64,000 bases of DNA from Rutidosis leptorrhynchoides (Eukaryota > Streptophyta > Magnoliopsida > Asterales > Asteraceae). The stretch covers positions 147,569,501 to 147,633,500 of the forward strand of contig NC_092338.1 in the NCBI RefSeq assembly GCF_046630445.1. The letters are read 5' to 3'. A program made the translations under genes and the position numbers. The notes under the pieces are model-generated. The model was given only the letters and a program-made list of their open reading frames with translations. It searched no databases and had not been told where the DNA came from. The stretch's first letter is position 1, and the number at the start of each line of letters is the position of its first letter. Shown piece after piece: positions 52,084-64,000 of the stretch.

Positions 52084-53427
52084 CTTGGCGACCCTATTTG
52101 ATGGTGAGGTCCGAGGATTTTCAGCTGATTTTCGAGAAAACTTTTCAAGGTTTTTCGTAGACTCTACAACTGGTCTGGACGATAACTTCCTGACTGAGAT
52201 CAAGAAGCGCGTGTCTTTTCTCGGAAGACTTTACCTCCTTTTAAATTCCATTTATATTACAATAAACTGGGTAAAACTAATTCATATCGTCCAAAACAAA
52301 AGTATCTTCAATTATTTGTACAAAAATATGTGATATATGTTTTAAATAACTTGGTAAATTTTTCCCACACTTGGCTTTTATTTTTCTTTCTTTGCCTTTT
52401 TATTCTCTTCTATTCCATTTTAAATGAATTCAAGCGTTTTGGGTTGTTTCTCAATTTATGTCCTTTCCGAGGTAACAATAATTTCGGTGTTAACACCTAG
52501 TTTTATCGTTCATAAATATGTATAAACATGAATTTGAGTTCATTTAGTTGAATTTTTTTAAAAAATTTTACTAGAAGTGGGTAGTCAGTATATAAGACTA
52601 GGACTGTTCTTTATTATCAGAGAGCACTAGATTCTAATACAACTACTGCGTTACTAGTAAAGTTTAACGGTGGCTATTAAACCAAGTGTATAAGTCAATT
52701 TTTTTTTAAACCGAAAGAATTTAATCCCTTCCTACACTTAAGATCTTGCAATGCCCTCATTTGCAAGAAATTAGTAACAATTTAAATTATTGAGGGTGAT
52801 TAGCGTAGAAAAATAATTAAATTTTACCAAAGTTTCCAAACATATTGTTGTTTGTTTGAATAATAAATGGTGCACATCATTTGTTCATTCCTACAGTTGT
52901 TATATCACATTCATTTTACATCTTGTCGTCCAAATTAGTTGCTTTTGCTGAACTTAATGCCAGTATTGGAAAATGCGTTGTTTTACCCTGTTGTGTACAT
53001 GAGATAAAATACATACAATACAAATATAAACATGCATGGTATTTTGAAATGAGACTTAATATCCCACTTTCAAATTACAAAAATGAAATATTAGTACAAA
53101 ATAATAAAAATATTAAACATTACATAAAAGTATCAAAATGTTAAATGTTTAACATAAATAGATAAAAATAATAAAAGATAAGAAATCACCAATGGAACAC
53201 TATCAATTTGGATATGGATTCTAGTTCATATCATCGCTTGGGTTTCATGGTTGGTGATAGGTGTCCTTATAGGCTTGATTGGAGTCGTACAGGTTAAAGG
53301 GCGATCGTATATCAGGCTGATGTGGTGGATAAAAAGCAGGCCGAGTCGGGATGTAGTTATGTGGTACCTGATATGATAGCTGGCTCATGTTTTGGTGCTG
53401 ATGAACTTGCCAGCTATCGTGTTGGCA
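52084..53427 (-). other. A3 3' UTR between T1 and the ATHILA ORF
   Basis: Aligns with A1 16500-17310 and A2 24370-25330. A perfect GGTGTTAACACC hairpin motif lies in 52480-52501. PPT-like motifs lie near 52361-52374 and 52734. No gene is seen. Confidence 0.65.
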
Positions 53428-54714
53428 TTACCTGGATTGCTCATACTCATCCGCGGCTCTCCACTGCTCATACTGATGATGCCTAGCCTGGTTATTCATT
53501 TCCACCTCATCTACATGCTGATAAACATCAGTATAACTATCACTAATGACATCCCTAATGTCATCAGCTTCCTCCATCTCCTCATCCGAACCCCTCTCTA
53601 CCTGTGGATGGGTGCCCTGATATGGTATTGGCATATTGTGCCTCCGTTTTAGTACCTTTGCACCTTGATAAACCTGCAAGCCTATTCTCTCGGCTTGTTC
53701 CTCAATCTCTACCATTGGACCCCCATGCTCTTTATTTACACCTAAGTACTCTCCAATGAGAGTAACAAAAATACCTCCCCCTATAATACTTCCTGCTTGC
53801 ATACCCTCAACAACTTTAGACAAAGAGTGGCCTACGCAATAAGGAATGTTAACAAAGCTCCTCGGGTCTCGAATACACTTAAGATAGAATAAATCGTTTA
53901 GGGTCATTTTCTCTTTATTTCTACCACGTTGTGTAATCGAGTTTGCTAAATATCTATGTACTACCCGGAGCTCTGCTCTATCAATATCTAAGTAGGAGTG
54001 TCTTCCACCCCGCGTAAATTCCCTAAATCTTGACATAAGCCTCCATATGGTGTTAGCGTCAAAATTCCTATCTACTCTTTCACCTTCAGCAATTAAACTA
54101 TTACAATCAGGTGTAATAATCTCAGCGGGGGTGTAGATCAGTAAAGCTCTAGCCATGTCTAACATGGATATCCTGTATATTGTACCTCCTAAAAGAAATC
54201 TAATAAAACTTTTATCTCCTAACATAGTATCCTGATTATTTAACTCTATGGTGCTAAGCAATTCCACACATCATTCTCTATATATAGTTCTACGCGTAGT
54301 AAATAAGCGGATCCAATCATTAAATGTAGAGTTACCATACCTCTGAACTAGTAAATCCCTAACCGGTTCGGCTAGGTTAACCGCTTCCAAACACTCCCAA
54401 TCGATTACCTGAGGCATTTCAATATTTTTGTGGTAAAGAATGTGCATGTTCTTTTGAAATTTTGGGTATTCTATCCAACAATGATCGAATCTTAGGTTGG
54501 GATGTAACTGTTGTTCATCGATAAGTGGGTGCATAATCCTCGGGTAAGGCTAAAATTGACAATAATGAGTATAAAACAGTGGTTCCGGCTCATGATATAG
54601 CATGTGTTGATCATAATGTTGTTATTGTTCAGGTTGTGGTTCCAGTTGTGGTTCTTGATCTGGTTCTTGTTCAGGTTGTCTAGACGATGATGTACCGTCC
54701 GTATCTGTATTTCT
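53428..54714 (-). pseudogene. ATHILA-ORF1-like gene after pol (A3), three stops
   Basis: On the minus strand, a 429-codon frame runs from just after an acceptor-like TTTTGCAG (54715-54720) to 53428. It has an acidic Gln/Pro-rich start (QPEQEPDQEPQLEPQPEQ). The main domain follows: FNDWIRLFT, CVELLSTIEL, FLLGGTIYRISMLDMARALLIYT, RAELRVVHRYLANSI, LNDLFYLKCI, NIPYCVGHSL, GGGIFVTLIGEYLGV. The tail is acidic. The order of these blocks is that of the plant ATHILA ORF-1 family, whose function is unknown. Stops at 54622, 54550 and 54271 are TAA, TAG and TGA; the first two look like Gln codons changed C-to-T. Both A1 and A2 have lost this gene. No membrane segment is evident, so it is not an obvious envelope. 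Confidence 0.7.
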
Positions 54715-54720
54715 CTGCAA

Positions 54721-55354
54721 AACACATTAAACACAAAATTTGTGCATCCAAATTTGCATTAGTGTTAGCAAAATAACAAATTAAAACAATTACAATAACA
54801 TGTTTAATCCATATTAAACTTATACTCTTTTTCATATTTTTATCAATTCTACAATTTTTTTCAAATAAGCATATATGAAAAGGTATACAAAGTTCACAAG
54901 CATTCAACTCAAATAACATGTTAAAATAACCATTACTAGCAATTAAACAAGTTTAAAATGACATTTATATCAAAATAATCAAGTTCATGAATTTTAGACT
55001 TAAAAAGTCCACTTTGATGCTCAAAAATCATGTTTAGGATCAAGGTTTGGATAATTTAGCAACCTAAACATGTTACACTACTTAATTTAGCAATAATTCA
55101 TAACAAAAATCGGCCATAACCTGTTTATATCAAAAAGCCCCAAATTGCTCAAGAACACAAACCCTAGATTTCTAAAAATTTTGAAGTTTAAGGCTTCAAA
55201 TCATGACAAATAGCATCAATCTAGGTTATACAAGCATAATATACTAACAATTTAACTTTAATTAAGCTAGAAATCATCAAACTAGGATTATTGCAATTTA
55301 TTGTAATTATCACAAAAATTAAGAAATTTAGGAGTTTAGGGGTAAAATTTCTAC
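54721..55354 (-). other. Putative intron or spacer before the ATHILA ORF
   Basis: AT-rich and non-coding on the minus strand. A short frame MGKQK (ATG at 55368-55370) runs into a donor-like AAAAAG/GTAGAAA (55351-55356), and TTTTGCAG stands at the far end. As drawn, the reading phases do not join cleanly, so the exact intron is uncertain. Confidence 0.3.
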
Positions 55355-55530
55355 CTTTTTGCTTCCCCATCTGAAGAAAGGCATGATTATAGCGGATTGT
55401 AGTGACATATTTCGTGAATTTTGGTGAAAATTTGATGATTTTTGGTGAATTTGTGTGTGTGTGTTCGTGTATTTGTGTGTGGGTATTGTGAGGAGCAGAA
55501 GTAGTCGACTGCCTTTTGTTTCTGTCCAGA

Positions 55531-55588
55531 TATTTATCTCAATGCGATCGCATGGTGGTATAGGGTAATTCCCATGCGATCGCATGGG
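55531..55588 (-). promoter_or_regulatory. Internal palindrome pair upstream of the ATHILA ORF
   Basis: On the minus strand, CCCATGCGATCGCATGGG (55571-55588) and ATGCGATCGCAT (55542-55553) precede ATAAATA (55531-55537) and then the ATG at 55370. This copies the LTR promoter module within the body of A3. Confidence 0.45.
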
Positions 55589-56427
55589 GTCCCTGATTTT
55601 TTTTTTATATAAAAACCTTAACTTATTAAAACATTTAATTAATTTATTTTTTAAAATTTCGTTTCTTTTTAGATTGAGGTCGTTTCGGTATGTTTACCTA
55701 GTTCGTCCCTCGACAAAATTTTAAAATTTGTCATTTTAAATCGTTTGTTTTAAAAGCAAAGATTTTTGGGTTTTTTAATGTTTTTGGCATACTTTAATTC
55801 AATAAGATTAAAAATAATGACAACAAAATTTCTCGTCCCGCCCTCGGGTAAAGCAATTTCGGTTCCATAACCAAGTTTTCAACTTACGACGAATTTTAAA
55901 TATAAAATTTTTAACTTAATGAAATAAAGTACATTTTTGTTTTTAAATTCACATCAAACTTAAATTTAAAATGCATATTAAAATTTCATATAAATATTAT
56001 TAATTTTTTACAAACTTACATTCAAAATAATATAGTTATATATTAATTTAGAAAATAAGGTAAAAAAAATAAAAATCTTTTTGGTCTTTTATCCCACTTT
56101 AATCAATCAAATATTTACAAAAATATACGTCCCTCTTTTGGGTAAAGTAATTTCGGCTATATTACCTAGTTTTACTCCTGACGAATTTCTGAAATATTTT
56201 GAATTGATTGATTAAAGATATTTATACCTTATGAATAAACGGTAAACTTCGCAGTGATGCATTAAATTTTTGTATGATATTAATAATTTCGGTTTATTAT
56301 ACCTAATTTTATTGAATATCGATTTAATACTTTAAAGCGAACGATTCAGCGTTTATTATCAAAAGGTTAAAAGCAACAAATAAAATAAAAATAAAAACTG
56401 TACATACTTACCTGTGAGATAGAATTC
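55589..56427 (-). other. A3 spacer with hairpin motifs, after the zinc-knuckle ORF
   Basis: Hairpin motifs (minus) at 55682-55702, 55855-55876, 56149-56170 and 56285-56307. A donor-like CAG/GTAAGTATGT stands at 56404-56414, just after the zinc-knuckle stop. No gene is seen. Confidence 0.6.
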
Positions 56428-56844
56428 TCAGAGACCTGCTTTAGCCGACTCATAGGAGAGTCGTTCGATTTGGTTTTCCATTGCTACATAAGCGTAACCT
56501 CGAATTTTCAATAACTTTTCTTCTAAACATATGAACGGTCCTTTTCTGCATAGAGTAACGAATTCAGAATTGGAATGTGTTTGATTGTTCGAACATTTCC
56601 CTTCGTGTGACCATTTTCCGCATTTATGACATCTTTCAAGGTGTCGTGCTCTTCTTTTTGTTGCGGATTTTGATTTTCCTTTACCAAAATGTGTCTTATT
56701 ATGATTCTTCCTGAGTTCTTTCCTTTCTTCGTCCAATTTGCCTCTTATGAATGATACCAGTTCACTCAGGAAAGTGTTATTATTACGTTTAGTAATCATA
56801 GCGTGTAGTAGTAGACCATGGTTCAAATCAAAGGAATTCTTCAT
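56428..56844 (-). CDS. Small basic zinc-knuckle ORF downstream of pol (A3 copy)
   Basis: 138 codons, MKNSFDLNHG to SAKAGL, uninterrupted although the neighbouring gag-pol is full of stops. Same layout as the A1 copy: basic block (FGKGKSKSATKRRARHLER), then CHKCGKWSHEGKC, then ICLEEK and YVAMENQ. Many replacements relative to A1 are conservative, and all zinc ligands are kept. A polypyrimidine tract with AG at 56855-56856 stands 10 bp before the ATG, and a consensus donor lies just after the stop, so a spliced message is plausible. The function is unknown. Confidence 0.68.
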   Translation of the reverse strand: MKNSFDLNHGLLLHAMITKRNNNTFLSELVSFIRGKLDEERKELRKNHNKTHFGKGKSKSATKRRARHLERCHKCGKWSHEGKCSNNQTHSNSEFVTLCRKGPFICLEEKLLKIRGYAYVAMENQIERLSYESAKAGL

Positions 56845-57014
56845 CTCGTAAAACCTAAAAGAAATAAAAATTTAGAATGGAGGGAGAAGACTAGTTCTTT
56901 AGGGTCTGCTAGGGAAAGACCATTCGGATTCCATTTTTGAGAACTACACGAAAACAGAAAATCTAACTCTAGACAACATTATATTATCCTTAAAAGATTT
57001 GATCCTTCCCACAC
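56845..57014 (-). other. A3 spacer between pol and zinc-knuckle ORF
   Basis: Contains the PPT-like AAGTGTGGGAAGG (about 57004-57016, minus) next to the pol stop, and the acceptor-like tract. It closely matches A1 15158-15328. Confidence 0.5.
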
Positions 57015-60000
57015 TTAGTTAGCTGTGGTGTCGAAATTGTGATTAACTTCATCTTCAACTTCTATTGGACTATCTATGTAATGTTTAACTCTGTGACCAT
57101 TAACTTTAAATTCAATCCCATTTGAATTTATCAACTCTATTGTTCCGTATGGGAAAACTCTTTTGACTATAAATGGTCCAGACCATCTTGATTTCAATTT
57201 TCTAGGAAATAGCTTAAATCTTAAATTCAAAATAAGGACTCTGTCTCCTTCCTTAAATTCTTTTGAACTTCTGATTCTTTAATCATGCCATTTCTTCGTT
57301 CTTTCCTTATAGATTAATGAATTTTCATATGCATCATGTCTTAATTCTTCTAATTCGTTTAGTTGACTTAACCGTAGACATCCGACTTCATGTAAATCAA
57401 GATTACATGTCTTCAAAGCCCAAAATGCTTTGTGCTCAATTTCTACTGGAAGATGACATGCTTTTCCGTAAACGAGTTTAAAAGGTGTGGTGCCAATTGG
57501 AGTTTTGTAGGCTGTTCTAAAAGCCCAAAGTACATCCTCTAATTTCATTGACCATTCCTTCAGATTTGATCCTACGATTTTTTCTAGAATACGTTTTAAA
57601 GCTCGGTTGGTATTTTCAACTTGTCCACTTGTTTGTGGATGATAAGCGGTTGAGATTTTATGAGTTACTCCATATCTTTTGAGAACTTTCTCAAGTTGAT
57701 TATTACATAAATGAGTACCCCGATCACCTATTAAAGCTTTCGGTGTTCCGTACCTTGCAAAAAGACGTTTTAAAAAGTTGACTACAACTCGTGCATCGTT
57801 AGTTGGGAGAGCTTGTGCTTCCGCCCATTTAGATACATAATCAATGGCAACGAGAATGTAGAGATTATTATGAGATTTTGGAAATGGACCCATAAAGTCA
57901 ATACCCCAAATGTCAAATACTTCACATACTTGAATGACATTTTGTGGCATTTCATCACGTTGACTTATTTTTCCGGCCCTTTGACAAGCATCACAGGATT
58001 TACAGAGAAGGTGTGCGTCTTTGAAAATTGTAGGCCAATAGAATCCAGCGTCATAAACTTTTCTTGCTGTGAGTTGAGGCCCATAATGCCCTCCTGTTGG
58101 TCCTGTGTGACAATGGTTTAAGTTTTGACTAGCTTCATCTCCGAATACACATCGACGTATTATTCCATCGGGACAACTTTTGAATAAATGTTGATCTTCC
58201 CAAAAATAGTGTTTTATATCACTAAAGAATTTCTTTCGTTTTTGGTACGACAACCCTTTTTCAAGGAATCCACATACTAAGTAGTTTGCATAGCCTGCAA
58301 ACTATGAAATTTCATTATAATCGATCTTCAAGAGATATTCATCAAGAAAGTTATCGTGTATGGCCGATTCATTTAGAACTTCTAATTCAGAATTTTCATG
58401 ACGAGAAAGATGATCAGCTGCGAGATTTTCTACTCCCTTTTTGTCTCGGATTTCAATATCGAATTCTTGTAAGAGTAAGATCCAACGGATTAATCATGGT
58501 TTAGCATCTTGTTTTGAAAATAGATATCTAAGAGCAGAATGGTCGGTATAGACCACCGTTTTAGCTAGAATGAGATATGAACGAAATTTGTCAAAAGCAA
58601 AGATGATAGCAAGGAGTTCTTTTTCAGTAGTTGTATAATTCGTTTGTGCTCCTTGTAACGTCTTACTAGCGTAATAAATAGGTTGAAATCATTTTTCGAT
58701 TTTTTGACCTAAAACAGCTCCCATTGCAAAATCACTTGCATTGCACATGAGTTCAAATGGTAGATTCCAATTTGGAGTTATCATGATCGGCGCATTAGTG
58801 ATTTTTTCTTTAAGAATATTAAAAGATTTGATGCATTCATCTGAAAAGATAAATGGAGCATCCTTTTCTAGGAGTTTATTCATAGGAGTGGAAATTTTAG
58901 AAAAATCTTTTATGAAACGTTGGTAAAAACTGGCATGCCCTAGAAAACTCCTAACTCCTCTAACATTGGTGGGATGTGGAAGTTTAGCGATTACATCTAC
59001 TTTAGCTCTATCCACTTCAATTCCTTCCTTTGAAATTTTATGACCGAGAACGATGCCTTCTTTAACCATGAAATGGCATTTCTCCCAATTAAGAACTAGA
59101 TTTGATTGTTCGCATCTAATTAGCATTTGTTCAAGATTAACTAGACATGTTTCAAAAGTATCACCGAAGACTGAAAAGTCATCCATGCATTCTTCTATCA
59201 TGTCGTGAAAAATCGCCATCATGCACCTTTGAAAGGTTGCAGGGGCGTTGCAAAGTCCAAATGGCATGCGTTTGTAAGCAAAAGTACCATAAGGGCACGT
59301 GAATGTGGTTTTCTCTTGGTCCTCGGGTGCAATTAGAATTTGAAAGTATCCGGAGAAACCGTCAAGAAAACAATAGTAACTATTCCCAGCTAACCTTTCC
59401 AACATTTGATCAATGAAAGGTAAGGGAAAGTGATCTTTTCTGGTGGCGTCATTTAATTTTCTATAATCAATATAAACACGCCATCCTGTTACAGTTCTAG
59501 TAGGAATAAGCTCATCTTTTTCATTTTTGATGACAGTCATGCCACCCTTCTTAGGTACACATTGAACTGGGCTTACCCATGGACTATCAGAGATTGGATA
59601 AATTAAACCTGCATCGAGCAGTTTAATAATTTCTTTCTGAACAACATCTTGCATATTTGGATTTAGTCTTCGTTGGCGTTGCACATATGTTTTATGACCT
59701 TCTTCCATAAGGATTTTATGTGTGCAATACGAAGGACTTATACCTTTAATGTCATGAATATTCCATGCAATAGCTGGTTTATGAGCTTTTAGCACATAAA
59801 TGAGTTGAGATTTTTCATTTTCAGTAAGAGAAGACGATATTATTACAGGTAATTCAGATTCACCATGTAAATAAGCGTATTCCAAATGGTTTTGAAGTGG
59901 CTTTAACTCTAATATATGTGGTTCTTCTATCGATGATTTGTATCGATATCTGTCTTCCTCTTTTAGCATTTGAAGTTCTTCTATTGTTGGTTCGTATTTA

Positions 60001-62086
60001 TTAGCCATAAGTGCGGCTAACATTTCAGCTTCATCAATTGGTTCAGTTCCTTCTCCTAAAGAACATTCTCCTGTTCCTTGTAATTCTGGAAATTCTTGTA
60101 ACAATTCTGCATGTGAATCTATAGTTTGAATATAATAACATGTATCATCTGCAGATTGCGGTTGTTGCATGGCTCTATTAACAGAAAAGGTAACACTCTC
60201 GTCCTCTATACTTAGGGTCAGTTTCTTACCAAACACGTCTATTATTGCTTTAGCTGTGTTTAAGAATGGTCTTCCTAATATGAGAGGAACTCGAGAATCT
60301 TCTTCCATGTCCAGAATAACAAAGTCTACTGGAAATACTAAAGTACCAACTTTAACTAGCATGTTCTCCATTATCCCTCTAGGATATTTTACTGATCGAT
60401 CGGCTAGTTGTATGCTTATTCTTGTTGGTTTCAATTCTCCAAGGTCTAGTTTAACGTATAGTGAATACGTCATTAAATTTATACTAGCACCTAAGTCTGC
60501 CAATGCTTCTATTGAACTAAGACTACCTAGAAAACATGGAATTGTGAAACTTCCTGGATCAGATAATTTTTCTGGTAGCTTATTCAACAGCACTGCAGAA
60601 CAATTAGCATTCATTGTAACAGCCGAGAGTTCTTCCATTTTCTTTCTATTTGTGATTAGATCTTTCAAGAATTTAGCATATCTTGGCATTCCTGAAATCA
60701 CATCAATGAAAGGAAGATTTACATTTATTTGTTTAAACATATCCAAGAATTTAGATTGCTCGGCTTCAAGTATTTCTTTTCTCATTTTACTCAGGTAAGA
60801 AAGTGGTGGTTGGTATGGTTTAACATAAGGTTTTGCCTTAACTGTGTTATCTTCATTAACCTTTTCAACTACCGGTTCTGTTTCCTTCTCTTGATCAGGC
60901 TGTTGTGCCTGTGTAGTAGGAATAGAGTCATCGAAAATTACAGGCATTTCAGGTGGTTTAAGTGTTATACCACTTCTTGTGGTAATGGCTTTAGCTGTTT
61001 CATTCCGGGGGTTAGCATTTATATCACTAGGTAAACTCTCTAGTTTTTTTTCACCTATTAACCTTGCTAGGTTGCTCACTTCTTGTTCCAAATTTTGAAT
61101 TGAAGCTTGTTGATTTCTAAATGCTTGAGCATTTTGTTCATTCGTTTGTTTCAGAGATGTGAAAAATTGAGTTTGAGATTCAACTAGCTTCGACATCATA
61201 TCTTCTAAATTTGGCTTTTTATCATTGGTTTGTGGTGGTTTATTTAGAAAAATAGGTCTTTGCTGGTTGTAAGTATTATTAGATACTTGTTGATTGCTAG
61301 GATCTTGTTGATTGTTGTATGGAACATTTCGGTTATAATTCTGATTTTGATTGTAGTTTGGTCTTGGCGGTTGATAATTATTTTGATAATTATTTCTAGG
61401 CCTTTGGTTCATGTAGAAAACATTCTCTCGTTGTTCCATGGTTTGTTCAATGTGACAATCTTTCGTTAAGTGTGGTCCACCGCATTGCTCACAACTGATT
61501 CGTATTGCGTGAATATCTTTAGTCATCTTTTCCATTCGTCTCTCGAAAGCATCTATTTTTGCGGAAAAGGAATCAAAGTCATGGCTAGAATCGGCTCTAG
61601 CCGCTTTAGATGAATGAAAAATATCTTTTTCCTGGTGCCACTCATACGAGTGGGAGGCTGTATTATCAATTATCTTGTGAACTTCGGTAGTGGTTTTCTT
61701 CATAATGGAACCACCAGCTGCTGTGTCGATGTCTTTTCGTGTAGCAACGTCGACACCTTGGTAGAATATTTGTACTATTTGATAAGTGTCTAAACTGTGT
61801 TGAGGACATCCTCTCAACAACTTTCCGAATCTTGTCCACGCCTCATATAGAGTTTCATTTGGCTTTTGCATGAACGTAACAATTTTTCCTTGAAGTCTCA
61901 CGGCTTTAGATGCCAGAAAGAATCTTTTAAGAAATTTCTCAACTAAAACATCCCATGTGTCAATCGCCCCTTCAGGTAACGATTCTAACTAATCTTTGGC
62001 TTCTCCCTTTAAAGTCCAGGGAAATAACATGAGCTAGATCTGTTCATCCTCAACTTCTCTAATTTTGAATAGAGTACAAATCCTAT
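57015..62086 (-). pseudogene. pol: A3 gag-pol polyprotein gene, truncated by X, several stops
   Basis: One frame from within gag to integrase on the minus strand. It holds the capsid domain, the knuckle CEQCGGPHLTKDC, the protease ALADLGAS, RT, RNase H and integrase, closely following A1. Positions 58689-61988 are open for about 1,100 codons. Stops at 62034 and 61989 (gag), 58689, 58494 and 58302 (RNase H region) and 57279 (integrase end). Two of them are TGA at CGA sites and two are TAG at TGG sites. The RT active site reads EECMDDF instead of the EECMEVFMDDF of A1: a 12-bp loss between two CATGGA copies removes four residues before the aspartates. The end is NEVNHNFDTTAN. The gag N-terminus lies beyond X. 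Confidence 0.9.
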
Positions 62087-63164
62087 TGAAAGGACCCGTT
62101 CATATACATTATAAACGATTCACAATAGTTGATTACATCGTGAGGTATTTAACCTCTATATGATACATTTTACAAACATTGCATTCGTTTTTAAAAGACA
62201 AACTTTCTTTACAATGAAAGTTGACGGCATGCACACCATTTCATAATACATCCAACTATAATTGGCTTAATAATAATCTTGATGAACTCAATGACTCGAA
62301 TGCAACGTCTTTCAAAATATGCCATAAATGACTCCAAGTAATATCCTTAAAATGAGCTAATGCACAGCGGAAGATTTCTTTAATACCTGAGAATAAACAT
62401 GCTTTAAAGTGTCAACCAAAAGGTTGGTGAGTTCATAGGTTTATCATAACAATCATTTCAATATATTAATAGACCACAAGATTTCCGTTTATAAATATAT
62501 GTACACTCGCAAGTGTATAAAAGTATTCTATAAGTTGTAGGCACCCGGTAACAAGCCTTAACATTCATGTTTTACCCTCTGAAGTACACCAGATCAGGTG
62601 TGTTTAAAATAACCTCGAAGTACTAAAGCATCCCATAGTCAGGATGGGGTTTGTCAGGCCCAATAGATCTATCTTTAGGATTCGCGCCTACCGTACATAG
62701 ACAAGTAGTTTAATGTTACCAAGCTAAGGGTATATTTCTGGTTTAAACCCACGTAGAATTAGTTTTAGTACTTGTGCCTATTTCGTAAAACATTTATAAA
62801 AACAGCGCATGTATTCTCAGTCCCAAAAATATATATATAAAAGGGAGCAAATGAAACTCACAATACTGTATTTCGTAGTAAAAATACATATAACGTCATT
62901 TAATAAGTGCAAGGTTGGCCTCAGATTCACGAACGTATCAATATTGAGATTCAATATTGCAGGAAAGTACGTAGACGCAACGGATATGATAAACACTAGA
63001 TTGACCTCACGAGCATACCCATGAACCATACCCATCACCTCCATAGCTATAACCCATAATTTCCTTAGCTTCGACTCATTCAAAAAAACTATTTTGAAAT
63101 CACTCGGACAGCACTCCGTCGTAATATTTTATGTATACTAATAATATCTTGAAATAATACAGAG

Positions 63165-63267
<103 letters not shown>

Positions 63268-63363
63268 CAATTGAGAGAGTTTAGAGAAATATATTTTCAA
63301 GTTTCTATGAAATAATGAAACCTATTGAATTCTATTTATAATAGATTTTTGAATTAAAAAAAA

Positions 63364-63530
63364 TGAATTATTAAAGTATGAATTATTAAAGTGAATTATT
63401 AAAGTGAATTATTAAAGTATGAATTATTATAGTGAATTATTAAAGTATGAATTATTAAAGTGAATTATTAAAGTTAAAGTAAAGTAAAAGTAAAGTAAAG
63501 GTAAAGTTAAAGTATAGTAAAAGTATAAAA
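63364..63530. repeat. Tandem array of GAATTATTAAAGT units, decaying into AAAGT repeats
   Basis: About seven copies of a 13-17 bp unit (GAATTATTAAAGTAT and GAATTATTAAAGT), then several shorter TAAAG/AAAGT units. Confidence 0.85.
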
Positions 63531-64000
63531 AACTATGTATGTATAATACGCGTATAAATATATATAATATTAATTTAAATCGTTATATATATTTAATGAA
63601 ATAAAATATAAATATCGTTATATTTATTATACTAGTTAAGTAATGAGTTGTCAAAAGTGATTCTAGATATCTATAAAAGTTATATACGTTTTAATAATAA
63701 AGTTCTTTTTAAACTGAAAACGTCTTTGTACGTTTGAAAATAGATTAATAGAATATTATGGAAACCAATTCTCCACTAACTTTTGTCTAACTTTCGTAAA
63801 TGACACTTTTTGTTTTTATTTATAAATAGCTTTACAAATTATTCTGAATATCGTTAAGAGGAATAGATTTTCTCAAATCATAGTGGACCTCTCAACAGAG
63901 ACTTGTAATCATAATTCAATGTTTCTGATAATTCAATCATTTAATATATATTTTTTTCGTCGAAAATCATATTGAAACAAATACGTTCGTGTAAAGTATT

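Noticed and set aside
53392-53652. 86-codon plus-strand hydrophobic frame
   Set aside because: Antisense shadow of the acidic tail of the ATHILA-like ORF.

Overview
The window looks like plant heterochromatin from a eudicot. It is very AT-rich, shows no host gene, and consists entirely of nested Ty3/gypsy LTR retrotransposons of two lineages. One is the Athila lineage: LTRs of about 2 kb, a tRNA-Asp-type primer site, and extra ORFs after pol. The other is Tekay/Del-type chromoviruses and a non-autonomous relative: LTRs of 3.4-4 kb, a Met-tRNA-type primer site TGGTATCAGAGC, and a chromodomain tail. From general familiarity with such repeats I suspect Asteraceae, but nothing in the window proves it.

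Layout, outermost first. C1 (1-3217, minus) is the 3' half of a chromovirus, cut in its RT by Athila A2. A2 (minus) is split into 3218-5599, 23779-29516 and a part outside the window. S1, a solo LTR (5600-6187 plus 20320-23778, minus), sits in A2's 3' UTR with the 5-bp duplication ATATA/GTATA. A1 (6188-20319, plus), a complete Athila element with TSD TGGGC, sits inside S1. A3 (minus; 29517-32426 plus 52084-62086) is an Athila element inserted in the 5' LTR of A2. T1 (plus; 32427-38979 plus 49866-52083) is a Tekay-type element in A3's 3' region with TSD CTTGG. L1 (38980-49865, minus), a large non-autonomous element, sits inside T1. X (62087 to the window end, minus) is another long LTR, inserted in A3 gag. 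The deepest chain is five elements: C1 > A2 > A3 > T1 > L1.

Coding content. A1 and A3 carry gag-pol (capsid-like domain, zinc knuckle, protease, RT, RNase H, integrase), both broken by nonsense changes that are mostly C-to-T or G-to-A. After pol both carry a small basic zinc-knuckle ORF flanked by conserved splice-like signals. Only A3 keeps a larger ATHILA-ORF1-like gene, behind its own promoter-like segment. A2 is a gag-protease chimera with no RT or integrase; it ends in an unfamiliar 128-codon ORF fused to the last residues of pol. T1 keeps gag and protease but lost RT to integrase in one deletion. L1 has only a decayed ORF of about 180 codons.

The most unusual signals are these. Paired palindromes built on GCGATCGC lie about 20 bp upstream of a TATA box in the Athila LTRs, and recur in the A1 leader and before the ATHILA ORF of A3. 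A repeated hairpin with covarying stems (GGTN-N4-NACC followed by GAAATT) occurs in the Athila 3' UTRs. PPT-like AAGTGTGGG motifs recur after the ORFs. A tRNA-like B-box segment lies in the long LTRs. No element looks able to make all its own proteins.
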